Part shown: piece by piece, positions 1-10,963 of the stretch
Layout of the letters: each line of letters begins with the position of its first letter
How positions within the stretch are numbered: the first letter of the stretch is position 1
Notes under the pieces: generated by a model
The model's database searches: none
What the model was told of the DNA's origin: nothing
What the model saw: only the letters and a program-made list of their open reading frames with translations
Program-made: the position numbers and the translations under genes
Origin: Echinostoma caproni
Taxonomy: Eukaryota > Platyhelminthes > Trematoda > Plagiorchiida > Echinostomatidae
DNA length: 21,675 bases
Direction of reading: 5' to 3'
NCBI GenBank assembly: GCA_900618425.1
Contig: UZAN01043826.1
Location: 17,627 to 39,301, forward strand

Positions 1-1660
1 CAACAGCAGTGACAATATAAGAGCTGAGAGGATGAGTTCAAAGAACCGGTGCGCCGCTTGTCGACGGAAGCGTCTGTCGGGTAGGATAAGAGTTTAAAAA
101 AACAAATTTTAGCCAAGAGAGGGAACAGAATTCGATGTATCAAGATATATCAAACTATTCAAATTTGGATAGATGGAGGGGAAAACGTTCACGAGGTAAT
201 AAAGCTGTCCCAGAATTGCATATTAAAGAACGTAGAACTCCACGAACTGTTACTTGACTTCTTGCGTCCGTCCTATGGCAACCACCATGACGTGATAACA
301 TTGTCTTTACAAGGAAAGCAGAGAGAGAGAGCGCGCATATCTTCATTGTTATCCGTACGATGGGATGTGACCGCGCTGGTCAGAAAATGTGAAACACGTT
401 TGGTTGAATTAGGTCAAGAGGGCGGTATGAAGAGAACAGATCTTCATCTCATGCGTGACTGCAGTGCTTAAAAGTGAGGCACATCTGACTGTTGTACAAA
501 AAAAGAAATACGTGGAAAACAGAAGAACCAAATGACTCGAAAACAAAATTGAACAGAAAGCCAGCGCTTTTATATTAGGTAAAAACGGAATAGGTCGAGT
601 GAGAGAATTCAACCGAACAGAAGAGTCAAAATAAACAGGCTAGTAAGGTACCGTGTTTGAAAACTACACGTCTCTTAGATTATGATCGCATGCGTGTACA
701 ATGTCCTCCGTGAAACATATTTGCCTAATAGTAGCATCAGGGGGTTGTATTCATTAATTTCTTTTGAGTATTTTCGTAAGGGCGAGAACAATTATCGTCA
801 CAGTACAGGCTGAATTTAACTGTTTCACATTATCTCTTCAGCCACACAAGCAAAAGTTCGATCAGGACAATGACAAATCTTTAAACATGAAAAACACTCG
901 ATTAGGTAAAATCAATGCGAACGTGAAAGATCACCAATCACGCTCGGGTTGTACAGAGGGAAAGGAGTGGGAGAACATGCTTATTGATCGAAGACACAGT
1001 GGCAGCCATATCATGGCAAGATAAGGTTGGTCAAAAAGTCTAGTTATTTGCAGAGGTCTGGTTTGTGATGTCGAATGGTCACGGCCTCAGAAAACTGTAA
1101 CAAGCGCCCGGTTTTCTGTTGCGTTTCACACCCGGAATGCTTGCTTTGAATCAATGCAAAGTTTGCAGGGCAATAGAGCTGAGGGGACCATTAGGGGCTA
1201 AATTTATCGGGACGGGTACGGAAATCCTAGTGATCAAAGGATCTGTTCTGTAATGATGCTTGTCTTCACTCTTATAGAATTCCTGATTCCAATTTGTTTA
1301 ATTCAAGGAAATTACAGTCTAGTGCCGTTGGTCGAGGGCCACGATGAATGCTATCAAATAAAGACCATGTTTGTGTCAATCTCATTACCATGTGATAACC
1401 GAACTCTCAATGCGCCTATTCAGTCTTGAATACCTGGTGCCCGTTGTCACAGGTTCGTGGGCAGCAGACTAAACAAAACATCATCCACATCGAATGAATT
1501 GACTTCCATTTTCGTCTGTTTGTCGAGCTTGGCGATTTCGCGGCAAATGTTTCATCCACCAGCCGAGGTGACAATGCCAGTGCTTGTGAACTGGCAATAT
1601 TCCGCTTGTATTCGTTCGTTTATATATATGTGATCTCCTCTACCGTCTATTTCTGTCCCT
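1..1660. other. Non-coding stretch, no gene recognised
   Basis: I see no recognisable protein, RNA gene or structured repeat here. The open frames are all under 90 codons, overlap on both strands and resemble no family I know. A short GA/GC simple tract lies near 320-336. Unique intergenic or intronic DNA of a eukaryote is the simplest reading. Confidence 0.6.
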
Positions 1661-1663
1661 GGA

Positions 1664-2230
1664 TATCCAGGTAAGCTGCAAGCATTTCTCGATAGTTTGA
1701 GTGTTAGTGTTGCCATGTTCGGCATGCGTTTTGCACCTTCAAAGTGTAAAATGGTACTACAAGATTGGCTTGATCCAGCACCCAATCTCACCCTAACTGG
1801 GGAAAAAGTAGAGGAAGTAGACAAATTTTGCTATCTAGGCAGCTATATCTCACCCGGCGGACGCATCACAGATGAAGTGTCGGCGCGCATACAAAAGACT
1901 CGATTGGCATTTGCCAACTTTAGACATTTGTGGCGCCGTCGCGACATCCGGCTGTCTGTGAAGGGTCGAGCGTATGCTGCAGCTGTTTGGCCAGTCCTGC
2001 TCTACGGTGCACAGACTTGGCCATTAAGGGACCAGGATAAAAATAGATTGTCAGTGTTCGAACACCGCTGTCTACGTAGCATTGCACGTGTCTGGTGGGG
2101 TAACCGGACTAGCAATGCTGAGGTTAGGTGTAGAGTTTTAGGCAGTAGTGGTCGTCCACTAGAGGAAGTGATCGACCTCCATAGATTACGCTGGTTGGGA
2201 CATGTGCTACGCATGTCATCAGATAGATAG
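1664..2230 (+). mobile_element. RTE-type non-LTR retrotransposon fragment, reverse-transcriptase thumb and C-terminal part
   Basis: The frame is open from just after a TGA at 1631-1633 to a TAG at 2228-2230, with no internal stop or frameshift. Its translation carries motifs, in order, of the region just after the catalytic YADD box of RTE-clade reverse transcriptases: KLQAFLDSLSVSVAMFGM, FAPSKCKMVLQDW, VDKFCYLGSYISPGG, RIQKTRLAFANFRHLWRRRD, AAAVWPVLLYGAQTW, FEHRCLRSIARVWW, SNAEVR and LHRLRWLGHVLRM. A complete protein of this kind also has an N-terminal endonuclease and the fingers and palm domains; none is present, and the YADD box is cut off. The homology stops right after the GHVLRM motif, so the copy is also 3'-truncated, which is unusual for a LINE. 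It is not expected to be functional. There is no ATG that I would call a genuine start; the frame simply begins inside the element. Confidence 0.88.
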
Positions 2231-4219
2231 GTAGAAATAACTGAGGGGGATGCGCCAAATTGTGTGAGTCTTTGAATTTGAAATGATAGAGACGCCGCAG
2301 TTCATCAATGCAGTGTTATGGATGTGGGTGGATTGATCAACGCAGATTACTATCTATAGTCACAACAAGATATTTGACAGAATTCACCCCAGATAAAGGA
2401 ATATTATTTATCACTGTGGGTTATGTCGAGTATGACAAGCGTGTAAAACTATTATAAACATTCAACCTATTTACTGAGGAGTAAAGTTAGTTCCGATAAG
2501 GAAGAGAATTTGACCAATATCGACGATCAAGGAGTTTAGATCGCTGGGAGATGAAATGAATTAGCATGAACTAGGACCTGCGATAAACGTATGGAAGCCT
2601 GGAAAAGGAGATTGAGTCATGCACATCACATTAAACGTGGTGAATCCAAACTCCTATCGGGTACAGAGTGATTGCAAATCCGATATTGTACATGCCTGAC
2701 GGCCTTTTTAATTCGCATTTATTTGTGAATACCTGCGGGAAAATAGGTACATTATGCTTGGCAATGGTCTCGACAATTCATGAATTAGTGAGCCATCCTC
2801 GGCCACACGTAGACGGTGCATTACCCGATTCACACTCAGACCAAGCAAACCGCATTGGACAATCCACTGTCAATAAACGGGATTATTTTTGGCCGATGGG
2901 TGGGGATTAAGCGTTCAAATTGATTTTCCCGGAAAATTAGTGTTAATTCCATCCACAGAAACGAAACGATAACGTTTCGGAACAAACATACGATAGACCA
3001 ATTAACGGACCGCATACACGCATAGACGTGAGCACAAATAGAGGATGCAGTCTGTGAACAGATTGAGAACAACGTCGCGTTTCTGTTGTTGTAACACAGT
3101 GTGAGAATGCCACGTGGACCCACCCTGATAACGCTGAGTTGAGGAATGCGCAACTGATGAACGGTATGGCAGAGTTAACTACGGTGAGTGAAATATGTAT
3201 GCATCCACTACGGTTCACCCACGTTGACATGCGCATTCCCGGCGCATCCGAGACAGAAGTGATGTCTGATTGTTTACCCTTCGTGCACCAGAACCCCGTT
3301 AGCAAACCGCAAAAATTACGGTTTTTAGACCATAGGCTACATACGCCCCATATTTTTGAGCAGATATGAGCGCATCACGACCGAAATACGCTTCAGCCTC
3401 TGCGTGATGTCATGTGCATATGAAAAACAGTTTCACTAACATAAAAGATGACAAAGAATGCGTATCCATGAGGAGAAAATATCCAGCTTCGAGCGGATGA
3501 TTAGCCTTCAATTGCTTTACTCATGACACGTGCGACTGTACTCTTCGTACTATTATAGATCTTCGTTTCGGTTTTGCAGTCGGACCTAACGGGTTTTGTT
3601 CGTTTTTCGGGCAACGCTAAACTTACAAGTGCATATCATGTGGCACGTTATTGAATACCTGGCTTGGTGACCGACGCTGATCAAACGTTTTGGTCAATAA
3701 CGTCAACGGATATAAATATATTATGGATATTCAGAAACAAGTTTTCTTTCACTTCCAGTTGCCACTTGGTAACAAAGTCAATATCTCTCGTACATCTGTG
3801 TATCGCTTTATTCACTGGGTTTTGTGTAAAAAATCGATTGGATCTTGGTAATATGGGGTTTCTTAGATTATCTCCCAAGTGTTAATTAATAAGCAAATTG
3901 CCACAGGCGTGGAGGCCAGGAAACCAAGATCACACTAGATCTCGAAGACCGTTAGAACATCAGTAAATCCTGACTAAATGTGGATAGTTAAGGTCAGCTG
4001 TTCGACGGAGTGCATCACGTTACCGAGTTAATAAAACCACGATAATAAGAAAACAATCTTACTGTTCCTCTGCGACAGAGGTGACACCTGAGGATCAATG
4101 GATAAGATGAACGGCGGAAAATGTGAAATTTCGATAGAATATCGTAAGCACATGAGTTCAATTTCGAGTGAACCGAGACTGAAGATGCAGATGGGAATAA
4201 GCGAGCTAGATTTACACAG
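2231..4219. other. Non-coding stretch, no gene recognised
   Basis: Overlapping short frames exist on both strands, for example at 2836-3305 on the minus strand, but none shows motifs or a credible composition. No element ends, tRNA-like promoter or repeat was found. Confidence 0.55.

Positions 4220-4255
<36 letters not shown>
4220..4255. repeat. TA dinucleotide microsatellite
   Basis: An almost perfect run of alternating T and A, interrupted by one TTT step near 4246-4248. The peptide with repeated Ile-Tyr that can be read across it on the minus strand is an artefact of this repeat. Confidence 0.97.
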
Positions 4256-5136
4256 GGGTGATATGGTCTTTTATTCCGATGTGTTCTCGTTGAAACTTCT
4301 TTGCTGTTCCGTTTTGAATCTCCCTGTTCCGCTGAAGATTGACTTGCAGTTGATGATGTGTAGCCTTCGTCACGTTTCTCAAACTTCTACTTGCCTGCTC
4401 TAACAAACAATATTGGTGATGGATAATATGTTGACTGTTATTTGAAGTTTTTAAAAATGAACCTTTCTCCAAAAGCATTCATCCATTACACGTAAACCTA
4501 TCCGGAATCGATGGCCTCGTGGGAGGGCGGAGGGAAGGAGCTTAAGCAAATGCCCAGATATCATTGTGTGAATACAAGATTACTAGACAGTCCCTGGAGC
4601 CTGTGAAATCGCATGAACTAAATCAACCGCACGCACACACACACACAAAGAAAAACACATGAATTAGTATTATTTCAGGTATTTCAATACGACGGGGAAA
4701 AATAGACATCCGGGGTGGGGGCAACAAAGCGATTTATCGGGTTTACCGCATTACGTTCAACTCTCAGTGACTGGGTATGTTGAGCTATTTATTTTTCAAT
4801 TATTCGTTTTCCGTATGAGTTTAACTGGCAAGTAGGCTGAGCAATATGTATACACAAGTGTAGTTACGTCATCCTCATGTACAAAACAATTTTGTCCAAT
4901 GTGCCGGTTCAGGTGCGATATGTTCCCAAGGGAACAAGGTAGAAAAGCCGAACGAAGTGGGCGGATTTTTCGGAAGGCTGCATCTATTTCTTTTGCTGAT
5001 AACCGTGCATGCAAAGCTAACCAAGACTGCGCGAGATATTGTTCAGGTTAGCGACACAGAGGGAGAAAGAGATGTTGACGTAGGCAATCCAAGGGCATAT
5101 ACGCATACAAATAAGGAAGCAGCGACGGATAGATGG

Positions 5137-5170
5137 GCGGACAGACAGACAGATAGTCAGACAGATAAAC
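5137..5170. repeat. ACAG-type tetranucleotide repeat
   Basis: Imperfect tandem units of ACAG, drifting into AGAT and TCAG, are visible directly. It accounts for the Asp-Arg-Gln-Thr-rich peptide read across the plus strand. Confidence 0.85.
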
Positions 5171-6210
5171 TTTGGACAAAATAAAAGGTGACGTGACGGT
5201 TAACCGACATGGACTCCTCGTGAATTAAACAATGATTTATTAATAAATGTTAATTTGATTTATGTCCATCCAATTTATCCTCGTTTATAGAAAGTCATTC
5301 ACTTGTACTCAGCACAGACAAATAGACTGGTGTCAAAAAAGCAGCCACCGCCTCATTGGACATGAACAATCCAGGTTATGTGAGGCGTCATTCACGGTGA
5401 AGATAACGCCAGTGGGAACGGGGCAACCGAACTGAAAAACCTCAGGTGACCAGAATGGTACATTGTCAGACTCAGCAGCCTGCGACGATTGAAGGGTGGA
5501 CAGAAAATGGATATGTAGACAGTGCTCGGATGGACAGATAAACCTGTCTCACGTACGAAGCGAATTTCACAGATGGTTGAATCGTCTGAGACAGATAGTT
5601 CCGTGGGTAGAAACTAGTATTCAATAACTGGAGTTTTTCCTTGTTTTTTTTACTGTGAATTCGGTGGATGCGCTTTCGTTGAGACCACTAATTGTGAGTA
5701 TTTAAAACTGTTTTTGGGGACTGAATAAATGTGTGTGAGTATGCATATATCCACTTGCTCGGAACAGACGAGGCACCAACACTATGGTACAACGAAAAAA
5801 ACAACATACAAACTAGCAATGCAATCATTAGCAAAATACCCATAAAGAATGCAAATGTGGGACAGTGATCGTATAAAAATGAAATCGTACGCAATCACGA
5901 TGGCTAGGAATGGCGCTTCCGTGTGAAGAAACAGCCCATAATTGAGGATGAGAGATAAATCCATAGACCTTCAGACTGCCTAACGCCCTACCCCAACTAT
6001 GTTACAGAATGGTATCAAGTTCGTACACATGCTAAGCGATCAACGCAACTCTCGGAAAACTAAAACACTGAGATGCCTCATCGCGCAGAAAATGGGTTCA
6101 GGTTATACTGACAGGGAAGATCACCCTCTCCAGTGAGAGATGAGGTGTATTGTGCACTGGAGTCGAAGGTTAGCCTGACCGAACGCCGATCCCAAAAGGC
6201 ATGAGGTCTT

Positions 6211-6237
6211 CACACACACACACACACACACACACAC
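6211..6237. repeat. CA dinucleotide microsatellite
   Basis: Thirteen uninterrupted CA units can be read directly. It lies about 200 bases upstream of the SINE candidate, with no clear link to it. Confidence 0.97.
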
Positions 6238-6394
6238 CAGACTTTGACATACTGACAATCTTGCCCCCTCAAAAACAATTCATGAACCACTTCTCTCCCA
6301 CTAAAGGTGCCTGTCAAGCGATTTACTAGGTGAGACGTCTGGATACAGACCGATCAAGAGAGATATTGCTTCATAAGAGTAGCGAATGATTTGG

Positions 6395-6580
6395 TTTGAT
6401 TACACGGTGAATATCGTCATGTCCAAAGCAAGAATACGGGTAGTATACTTGCGTTCCACCAACGAGGTCTTGGGTTCGATCCCCCAGTGCGGTTGATGGA
6501 TTCGCGCACTGCTGATAAGACACAACCGGGTCGAAACAGCTGTTCAGTGCCTTCTGGTTTTTCAGTTCACGCTTCAAATG
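6395..6580 (+). mobile_element. Candidate tRNA-derived SINE
   Basis: The sequence GGTTCGATCCC at 6473-6483 is a perfect B box (consensus GGTTCGANNCC) of an internal RNA polymerase III promoter. TAGTATACTTG at 6441-6451 fits the loose A-box form TRGYNNANNNG, and the 32-base spacing is right for a tRNA. Around the B box a T-arm-like stem of four out of five pairs can form (6470-6474 with 6482-6486). The acceptor ends do not pair, so this is not a functional tRNA gene. A tRNA-headed SINE with a non-tRNA body running to about 6580 is the best reading. The outer limits are guesses: I see no target-site duplication and no second copy in the window. A decayed tRNA pseudogene is the alternative. Confidence 0.5.
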
Positions 6581-8435
6581 CTCTGCACATGACGAAATTC
6601 ACCATAAGATATTATTTCAGTAAACTTTCAACGAACCGGTAACCAGTTCGATTTAGATCGAAATCCAAACTATGCGATAGTAGTTCCAAGAATGCGATGT
6701 GTCACGCCTAGCACGACATATTAACTCCCCTTGTGCAGCCCAGAAAGCAAGTTCACATTCATATTATACTTCTGAAACCAGATCCCTCAGAACAGAATCA
6801 CGTCATAAGAAATCTTAGTCTCTCAATGGAAAGGATGTAGAGCAGAAGCGAGCACGTTTAAAACTTTAGTGTCCAAGGGGAAAAGTGGTTTGATCAATCT
6901 TCCATGGTATGAGGACACCAATCCAACGATTACGTATGATATCACTTGTACTGGAACGAAAATTGTTCACATACCAAAAGGGATGGTGGGGATTAGAGAG
7001 AGAGAATAAAAAATCACAACCTTGGAGCAGTGCACTGCATCATATTTGTGGGTGGATAGTGTATGTGTGTGTTCAGGTCGCTCAGGGGCCGACAATGAAC
7101 CGAAGCGTTAGAGAGCGTGAAATGCGTGTGTGTTCGTCAACACAACTGTCCAAGCCAGATGAAACGCACAGCCGTATATCAAATGCGGTTAGTGTGAGTG
7201 AGTGAGCGTAGACAACCTATGTCCAAGGTCCTCTCAAGTGTACTGATGTAGGCATAGTGACGTAAGCAGATGACTGATTTGTGAAACATATGAGTATGTA
7301 AAATTTGGCTTCAGTATGCTCGAGGAGCAAAATGCAAGTGTGTATGGAACAAGTTGAGACGTATTTCTGACGATACTTTTTGTAGGCATTAGGAGAAAAA
7401 TGACTGAAGGTCGGCAGCCTTAGGAATCATACACAAAACTCGATCTATCGACCAATCTGGTATTCACAAACACTTGTTTAACACTTATACCCGATCAAAC
7501 ACTCGGTGCGTGAAATCCCACTAATTTCGCGATTTTTCACAACCTCTGCGTAAAGTGAAACACACTTATCTGTCCAATTTGGTCCAGCGGTCACGCAACT
7601 CATTAGCGTATAAACGAAACCAAAGGGATTTCGGTTACGATACTGCTAAATTGCTTTACTGTAGAAAAAGCATCCATCAGTCGCGAAATGATAGTATTTC
7701 TACCCTGAGTGCTGTCTTTAGGCTCCAAGTCATGACTCACCAGATAAGTAAGTAACGTTAGAATCAATGCAGAACTAAATGAAAGACCTCTGATCAGGGC
7801 CTGATACAGCTCTTATGTGTCGCTTCAAATCAGATAACAAGTGTATCGAAGTTACAGCGTCGCGTACTGCAACCGTTACAAACTATACCGAACCCGCAAC
7901 TCACTTAGATGAAATCTGTACCATGAATAACAAATCGTCACACTGATTACCGCGTTGCATGAGGCCGAAGTCACATCAAGTGAGCTTCTTTATGAAACGG
8001 TGCGATATTTAGCTACAAGAAACGGTTTCATCTTGGCGATTCTTATGTACTACTGGCATGAACTACAAGACAGTTTCGACTGTCGAACCCAGGACAGGAC
8101 TGCTTTCATGATCTGGGGTGCCATGGAAAGCTTTAGTTGTCCAGTCTCTTAAAATTGTCACTTTTATCTGTGATTCTAAAAGATTTATTGGACAGCATGA
8201 TTTTCCAGAATGATATTGTCTCCATACATGTAGCCCACTTAACTATAGAACGGTGCAAGTGCGCTAGAACAGAAAGTTACTCGACTGAAAATACCATCCG
8301 ATTGAAGCTCTCTGTGGTCTATTGGTGAGACTACTTTAGACTTATGGAAAGGTATTATTCTGCGTATGAATCTACCGCATTTACCAGTCATAAGTGGGAC
8401 AATCTGTAAGTTCTGACGATCCATGACCGAATCCT
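6581..8435. other. Non-coding stretch, no gene recognised
   Basis: Only short frames without recognisable motifs. The longest, near 6909-7205 and 7955-8152 on the plus strand, carry no domain that I can name. No tandem or inverted repeat stands out. Confidence 0.5.
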
Positions 8436-8439
8436 GAAT

Positions 8440-8823
8440 TTCATCTCAGTTTGAACAACGAATAACCATGCACTTTCGTTTGCCGGTTATCGTATCTGTC
8501 ATTGGGCTACCCATCTGGACGAACAGCAATAGAAAGACAAGAAGGTTGCAGGTAGAATCGAAGAGAAAATTGAGAACTTTAGTAAATCGATAAGGTGACT
8601 GATTCACACCATTCAGTTTGAACTTGTTCCCTTTCCAATATTGACCGCAGGAGTTTCGCCAACTGAAAAACTAACGCTGAGCCTAAATCCTTGATCGCCG
8701 ATGGGAACAGCCCATTTGGGTCACAGGCCTTATACCTTTTGAGATAACTTATTTTCCGGGAAATCTCCATTTCAGATGGAGGACTGGCATCAAATAGGAG
8801 TATTTGCACAGTTTCAGTTTGTT
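8440..8823 (-). mobile_element. Internally deleted RTE retrotransposon derivative (RT fingers joined to 3' UTR)
   Basis: Reading down the minus strand, about 8805-8580 encodes the fingers part of an RTE reverse transcriptase, with motifs PPSEMEISRKISYLKRYKAC, GLFPSAIKDLGSALV and EQVQTEWCESVTLSIY. It matches the fragment at 10964-11199 both in protein and in DNA. Straight after the Ser-Ile-Tyr and a stop, the sequence from about 8578 to 8455 matches the 3' UTR of the neighbouring copy (8825-8941), including the block reading TGCCGGTTAT near 8480 and the terminal ATGGTTA-type tail at 8461-8469. Palm, YADD box, thumb and C-terminal domain are absent, so roughly two thirds of the ORF has been removed internally. 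It lies head-to-tail behind the next copy, starting where that copy's tail ends. It is non-autonomous at best and probably a relic. Confidence 0.75.
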
Positions 8824-9790
8824 CGACCATTAACCATGCACCTTCGTGTGCCGATTTGGGTGCTTTCTTTTAGCTGCCCATTTGGAGGAAAACAGGAAGG
8901 TTGAAAGTAGAACCGAAGACAAAATGGAGATTTTCAGTGGCCTAGGGTTGCAAAGAAATTGAGAAGATGCACGAACACGATTGTTTACGAGTCCCAGCCA
9001 TATCACTCAGTGTAGCTAACCATCGAATACGATCATTACGAAATCCCCAGCCAAGGAGTCTAACAGGACCTATGTAACCAGACTCCCGATTAAGGTTTTC
9101 ATATCCTTATACCAGGTCTTAGCTTGACCACCCTTGGCTTTTTTCCACTCACTACCTGCCTCGGCGTACATCACTTGCCGTCGGAACCTAACACATGCCC
9201 CAACCAACGTAATCTATGGAGGTCGACCACTTCCTCTAGTGGACGACCTAAAACTCTCTGCCCGACCTCAACATTGGTCCACCAGATTCGTGAAATGCTC
9301 CGCGGACAACGGTGTTCAAATACCGGCAATCTACTTTAATCTTGTTTTCTTAATGGCCAAGTTTCTGGCCGAACTGCCGCGGCATACACTCAACCCTTCA
9401 TAGACAGCTGGATATCCCGACGACGCCACAGATGTCTCCAGTTGGCAAATGTCAACCGAGCCTTCTGTAGGCGAACTGACACTTCATCCACGATGCGTCC
9501 ACCAGGTGAGACGTAGCTGCCCAAATAACAAAACTGATCCACTTGCTCTTTTACTTTCTCGATTGGAATGAGACTGTGTGCTCGACCAACCCATTCTTGT
9601 AACAAAATTGTACACTTTAAGGTTCAATACTCATACCAAACATGGATACACTAACCCTCAAACTTTCCAGAAAAGCTTGCAACTTACTTGGATCTTCACT
9701 TAGTGGCCGAATGTCATCTGCATACTCTAGATCAAGCAGTCTGCCAACTAGGAGTAAATCGATGCCACTATCCGCGCATGACAAAGTCAA
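8824..9790 (-). mobile_element. RTE-type retrotransposon, C-terminal half of the reverse transcriptase plus 3' UTR
   Basis: On the minus strand the palm motif YADD is at 9713-9724, inside LLDLEYADDIRPLSED. It is followed by KLQAFLESLRVSVSMFGM, FCYLGSYVSPGG, RHLWRRRDIQLSMKG, HRLRWLGHVL, WKKAKGGQAKTWYKDMK, RLLGWGFRNDRIRWLATLS and FSISLQP, with the final TAG at 8942-8944. This is the full run from palm to C-terminus of an RTE protein. Damage is clear. A one-base deletion near 9617-9620 shifts the frame just after the MFGM motif. The VLLYG block near 9375 is deleted, and about five codons are missing after GHVL. Further frame changes occur near 9300-9350 and 9060. The 3' UTR covers 8838-8941 and ends in a short tandem heptamer (8824-8837). 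The 5' end is truncated near 9785. The copy is an inactive relic. Confidence 0.88.
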
Positions 9791-9884
9791 AGTTTTATTA
9801 TGGGCGATTTAGCAAAGCTAAAGCTTATCATGCCCCCGTAGGATTCTCACAGAATCTTTTGAATAACTTTACAAAGAGAAAATA

Positions 9885-10083
9885 ACAATGATAATAATGT
9901 GTGATCACTCACGGATGTTGAAATTTTAAGTGTTCCAATGCTTTATCAAGTAGCGATTTAAATAATTCACCTGTAGAAGCACACACTACATCAGATGGGA
10001 GAGAACTCCATGCGCCGCACACTCTGACTGCAAACGAGTGATACCGGCAATCAAGGTGGCTGTTCTGGGTTTTCACCTTCAGT
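9885..10083 (-). mobile_element. 3' end of a CR1/Jockey-type LINE reverse transcriptase
   Basis: The minus-strand frame that leaves the assembly gap reads LKVKTQNSHLDCRYHSFAV, RVCGAWSSLPSDVV and ELFKSLLDKALEHLKF, and ends at a TGA at 9909-9911. The pattern of RYHSFAVRVCGAWSSLP followed by a short helix and stop is the C-terminal tail of CR1/L2/Jockey-type reverse transcriptases, a family distinct from the RTE fragments around it. The stop is followed at once by an ATT/ATC-rich trinucleotide tract (9885-9902), which probably is the element's 3' simple-repeat tail. The rest of the protein lies in, or is lost in, the gap. No frame damage is visible in the 58 codons present. Confidence 0.78.
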
Positions 10084-10963
10084 NNNNNNNNNNNNNNNNN
10101 NNNNNNNNNNNNNNNNNNNNNNNNNNNNNNNNNNNNNNNNNNNNNNNNNNNNNNNNNNNNNNNNNNNNNNNNNNNNNNNNNNNNNNNNNNNNNNNNNNNN
10201 NNNNNNNNNNNNNNNNNNNNNNNNNNNNNNNNNNNNNNNNNNNNNNNNNNNNNNNNNNNNNNNNNNNNNNNNNNNNNNNNNNNNNNNNNNNNNNNNNNNN
10301 NNNNNNNNNNNNNNNNNNNNNNNNNNNNNNNNNNNNNNNNNNNNNNNNNNNNNNNNNNNNNNNNNNNNNNNNNNNNNNNNNNNNNNNNNNNNNNNNNNNN
10401 NNNNNNNNNNNNNNNNNNNNNNNNNNNNNNNNNNNNNNNNNNNNNNNNNNNNNNNNNNNNNNNNNNNNNNNNNNNNNNNNNNNNNNNNNNNNNNNNNNNN
10501 NNNNNNNNNNNNNNNNNNNNNNNNNNNNNNNNNNNNNNNNNNNNNNNNNNNNNNNNNNNNNNNNNNNNNNNNNNNNNNNNNNNNNNNNNNNNNNNNNNNN
10601 NNNNNNNNNNNNNNNNNNNNNNNNNNNNNNNNNNNNNNNNNNNNNNNNNNNNNNNNNNNNNNNNNNNNNNNNNNNNNNNNNNNNNNNNNNNNNNNNNNNN
10701 NNNNNNNNNNNNNNNNNNNNNNNNNNNNNNNNNNNNNNNNNNNNNNNNNNNNNNNNNNNNNNNNNNNNNNNNNNNNNNNNNNNNNNNNNNNNNNNNNNNN
10801 NNNNNNNNNNNNNNNNNNNNNNNNNNNNNNNNNNNNNNNNNNNNNNNNNNNNNNNNNNNNNNNNNNNNNNNNNNNNNNNNNNNNNNNNNNNNNNNNNNNN
10901 NNNNNNNNNNNNNNNNNNNNNNNNNNNNNNNNNNNNNNNNNNNNNNNNNNNNNNNNNNNNNNN
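10084..10963. other. Assembly gap (880 N)
   Basis: A continuous run of N. Retrotransposon sequence lies directly on both sides, so repeat collapse is the likely cause of the gap. The open frames running through it are meaningless. Confidence 0.99.

Larger units (their letters stand above)
4256..6370. other. Non-coding stretch with small simple repeats
   Basis: No gene was recognised. The stretch holds a CA run at about 4634-4647, an ACAG/AGAT tetranucleotide tract at about 5137-5170 and a CA microsatellite at 6211-6237 (listed separately). The remaining open frames are short and unconvincing. Confidence 0.55.

Noticed and set aside
2836..3305. Overlapping minus-strand ORFs of 105 and 120 codons
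   Set aside because: Two frames of the same strand overlap almost fully, neither has a recognisable motif, and a plus-strand frame is open there too. Chance is the simplest explanation.
4212..4478. Minus-strand ORF of 88 codons ending in Ile-Tyr repeats
   Set aside because: The tail is the TA microsatellite and the remainder shows no motif.
8081..8105. Possible minus-strand Pol III B box (GTCGAACCC on the plus strand)
   Set aside because: The element-strand form GGTTCGACAGT loses the final CC of the consensus, and no A box lies at the right distance.
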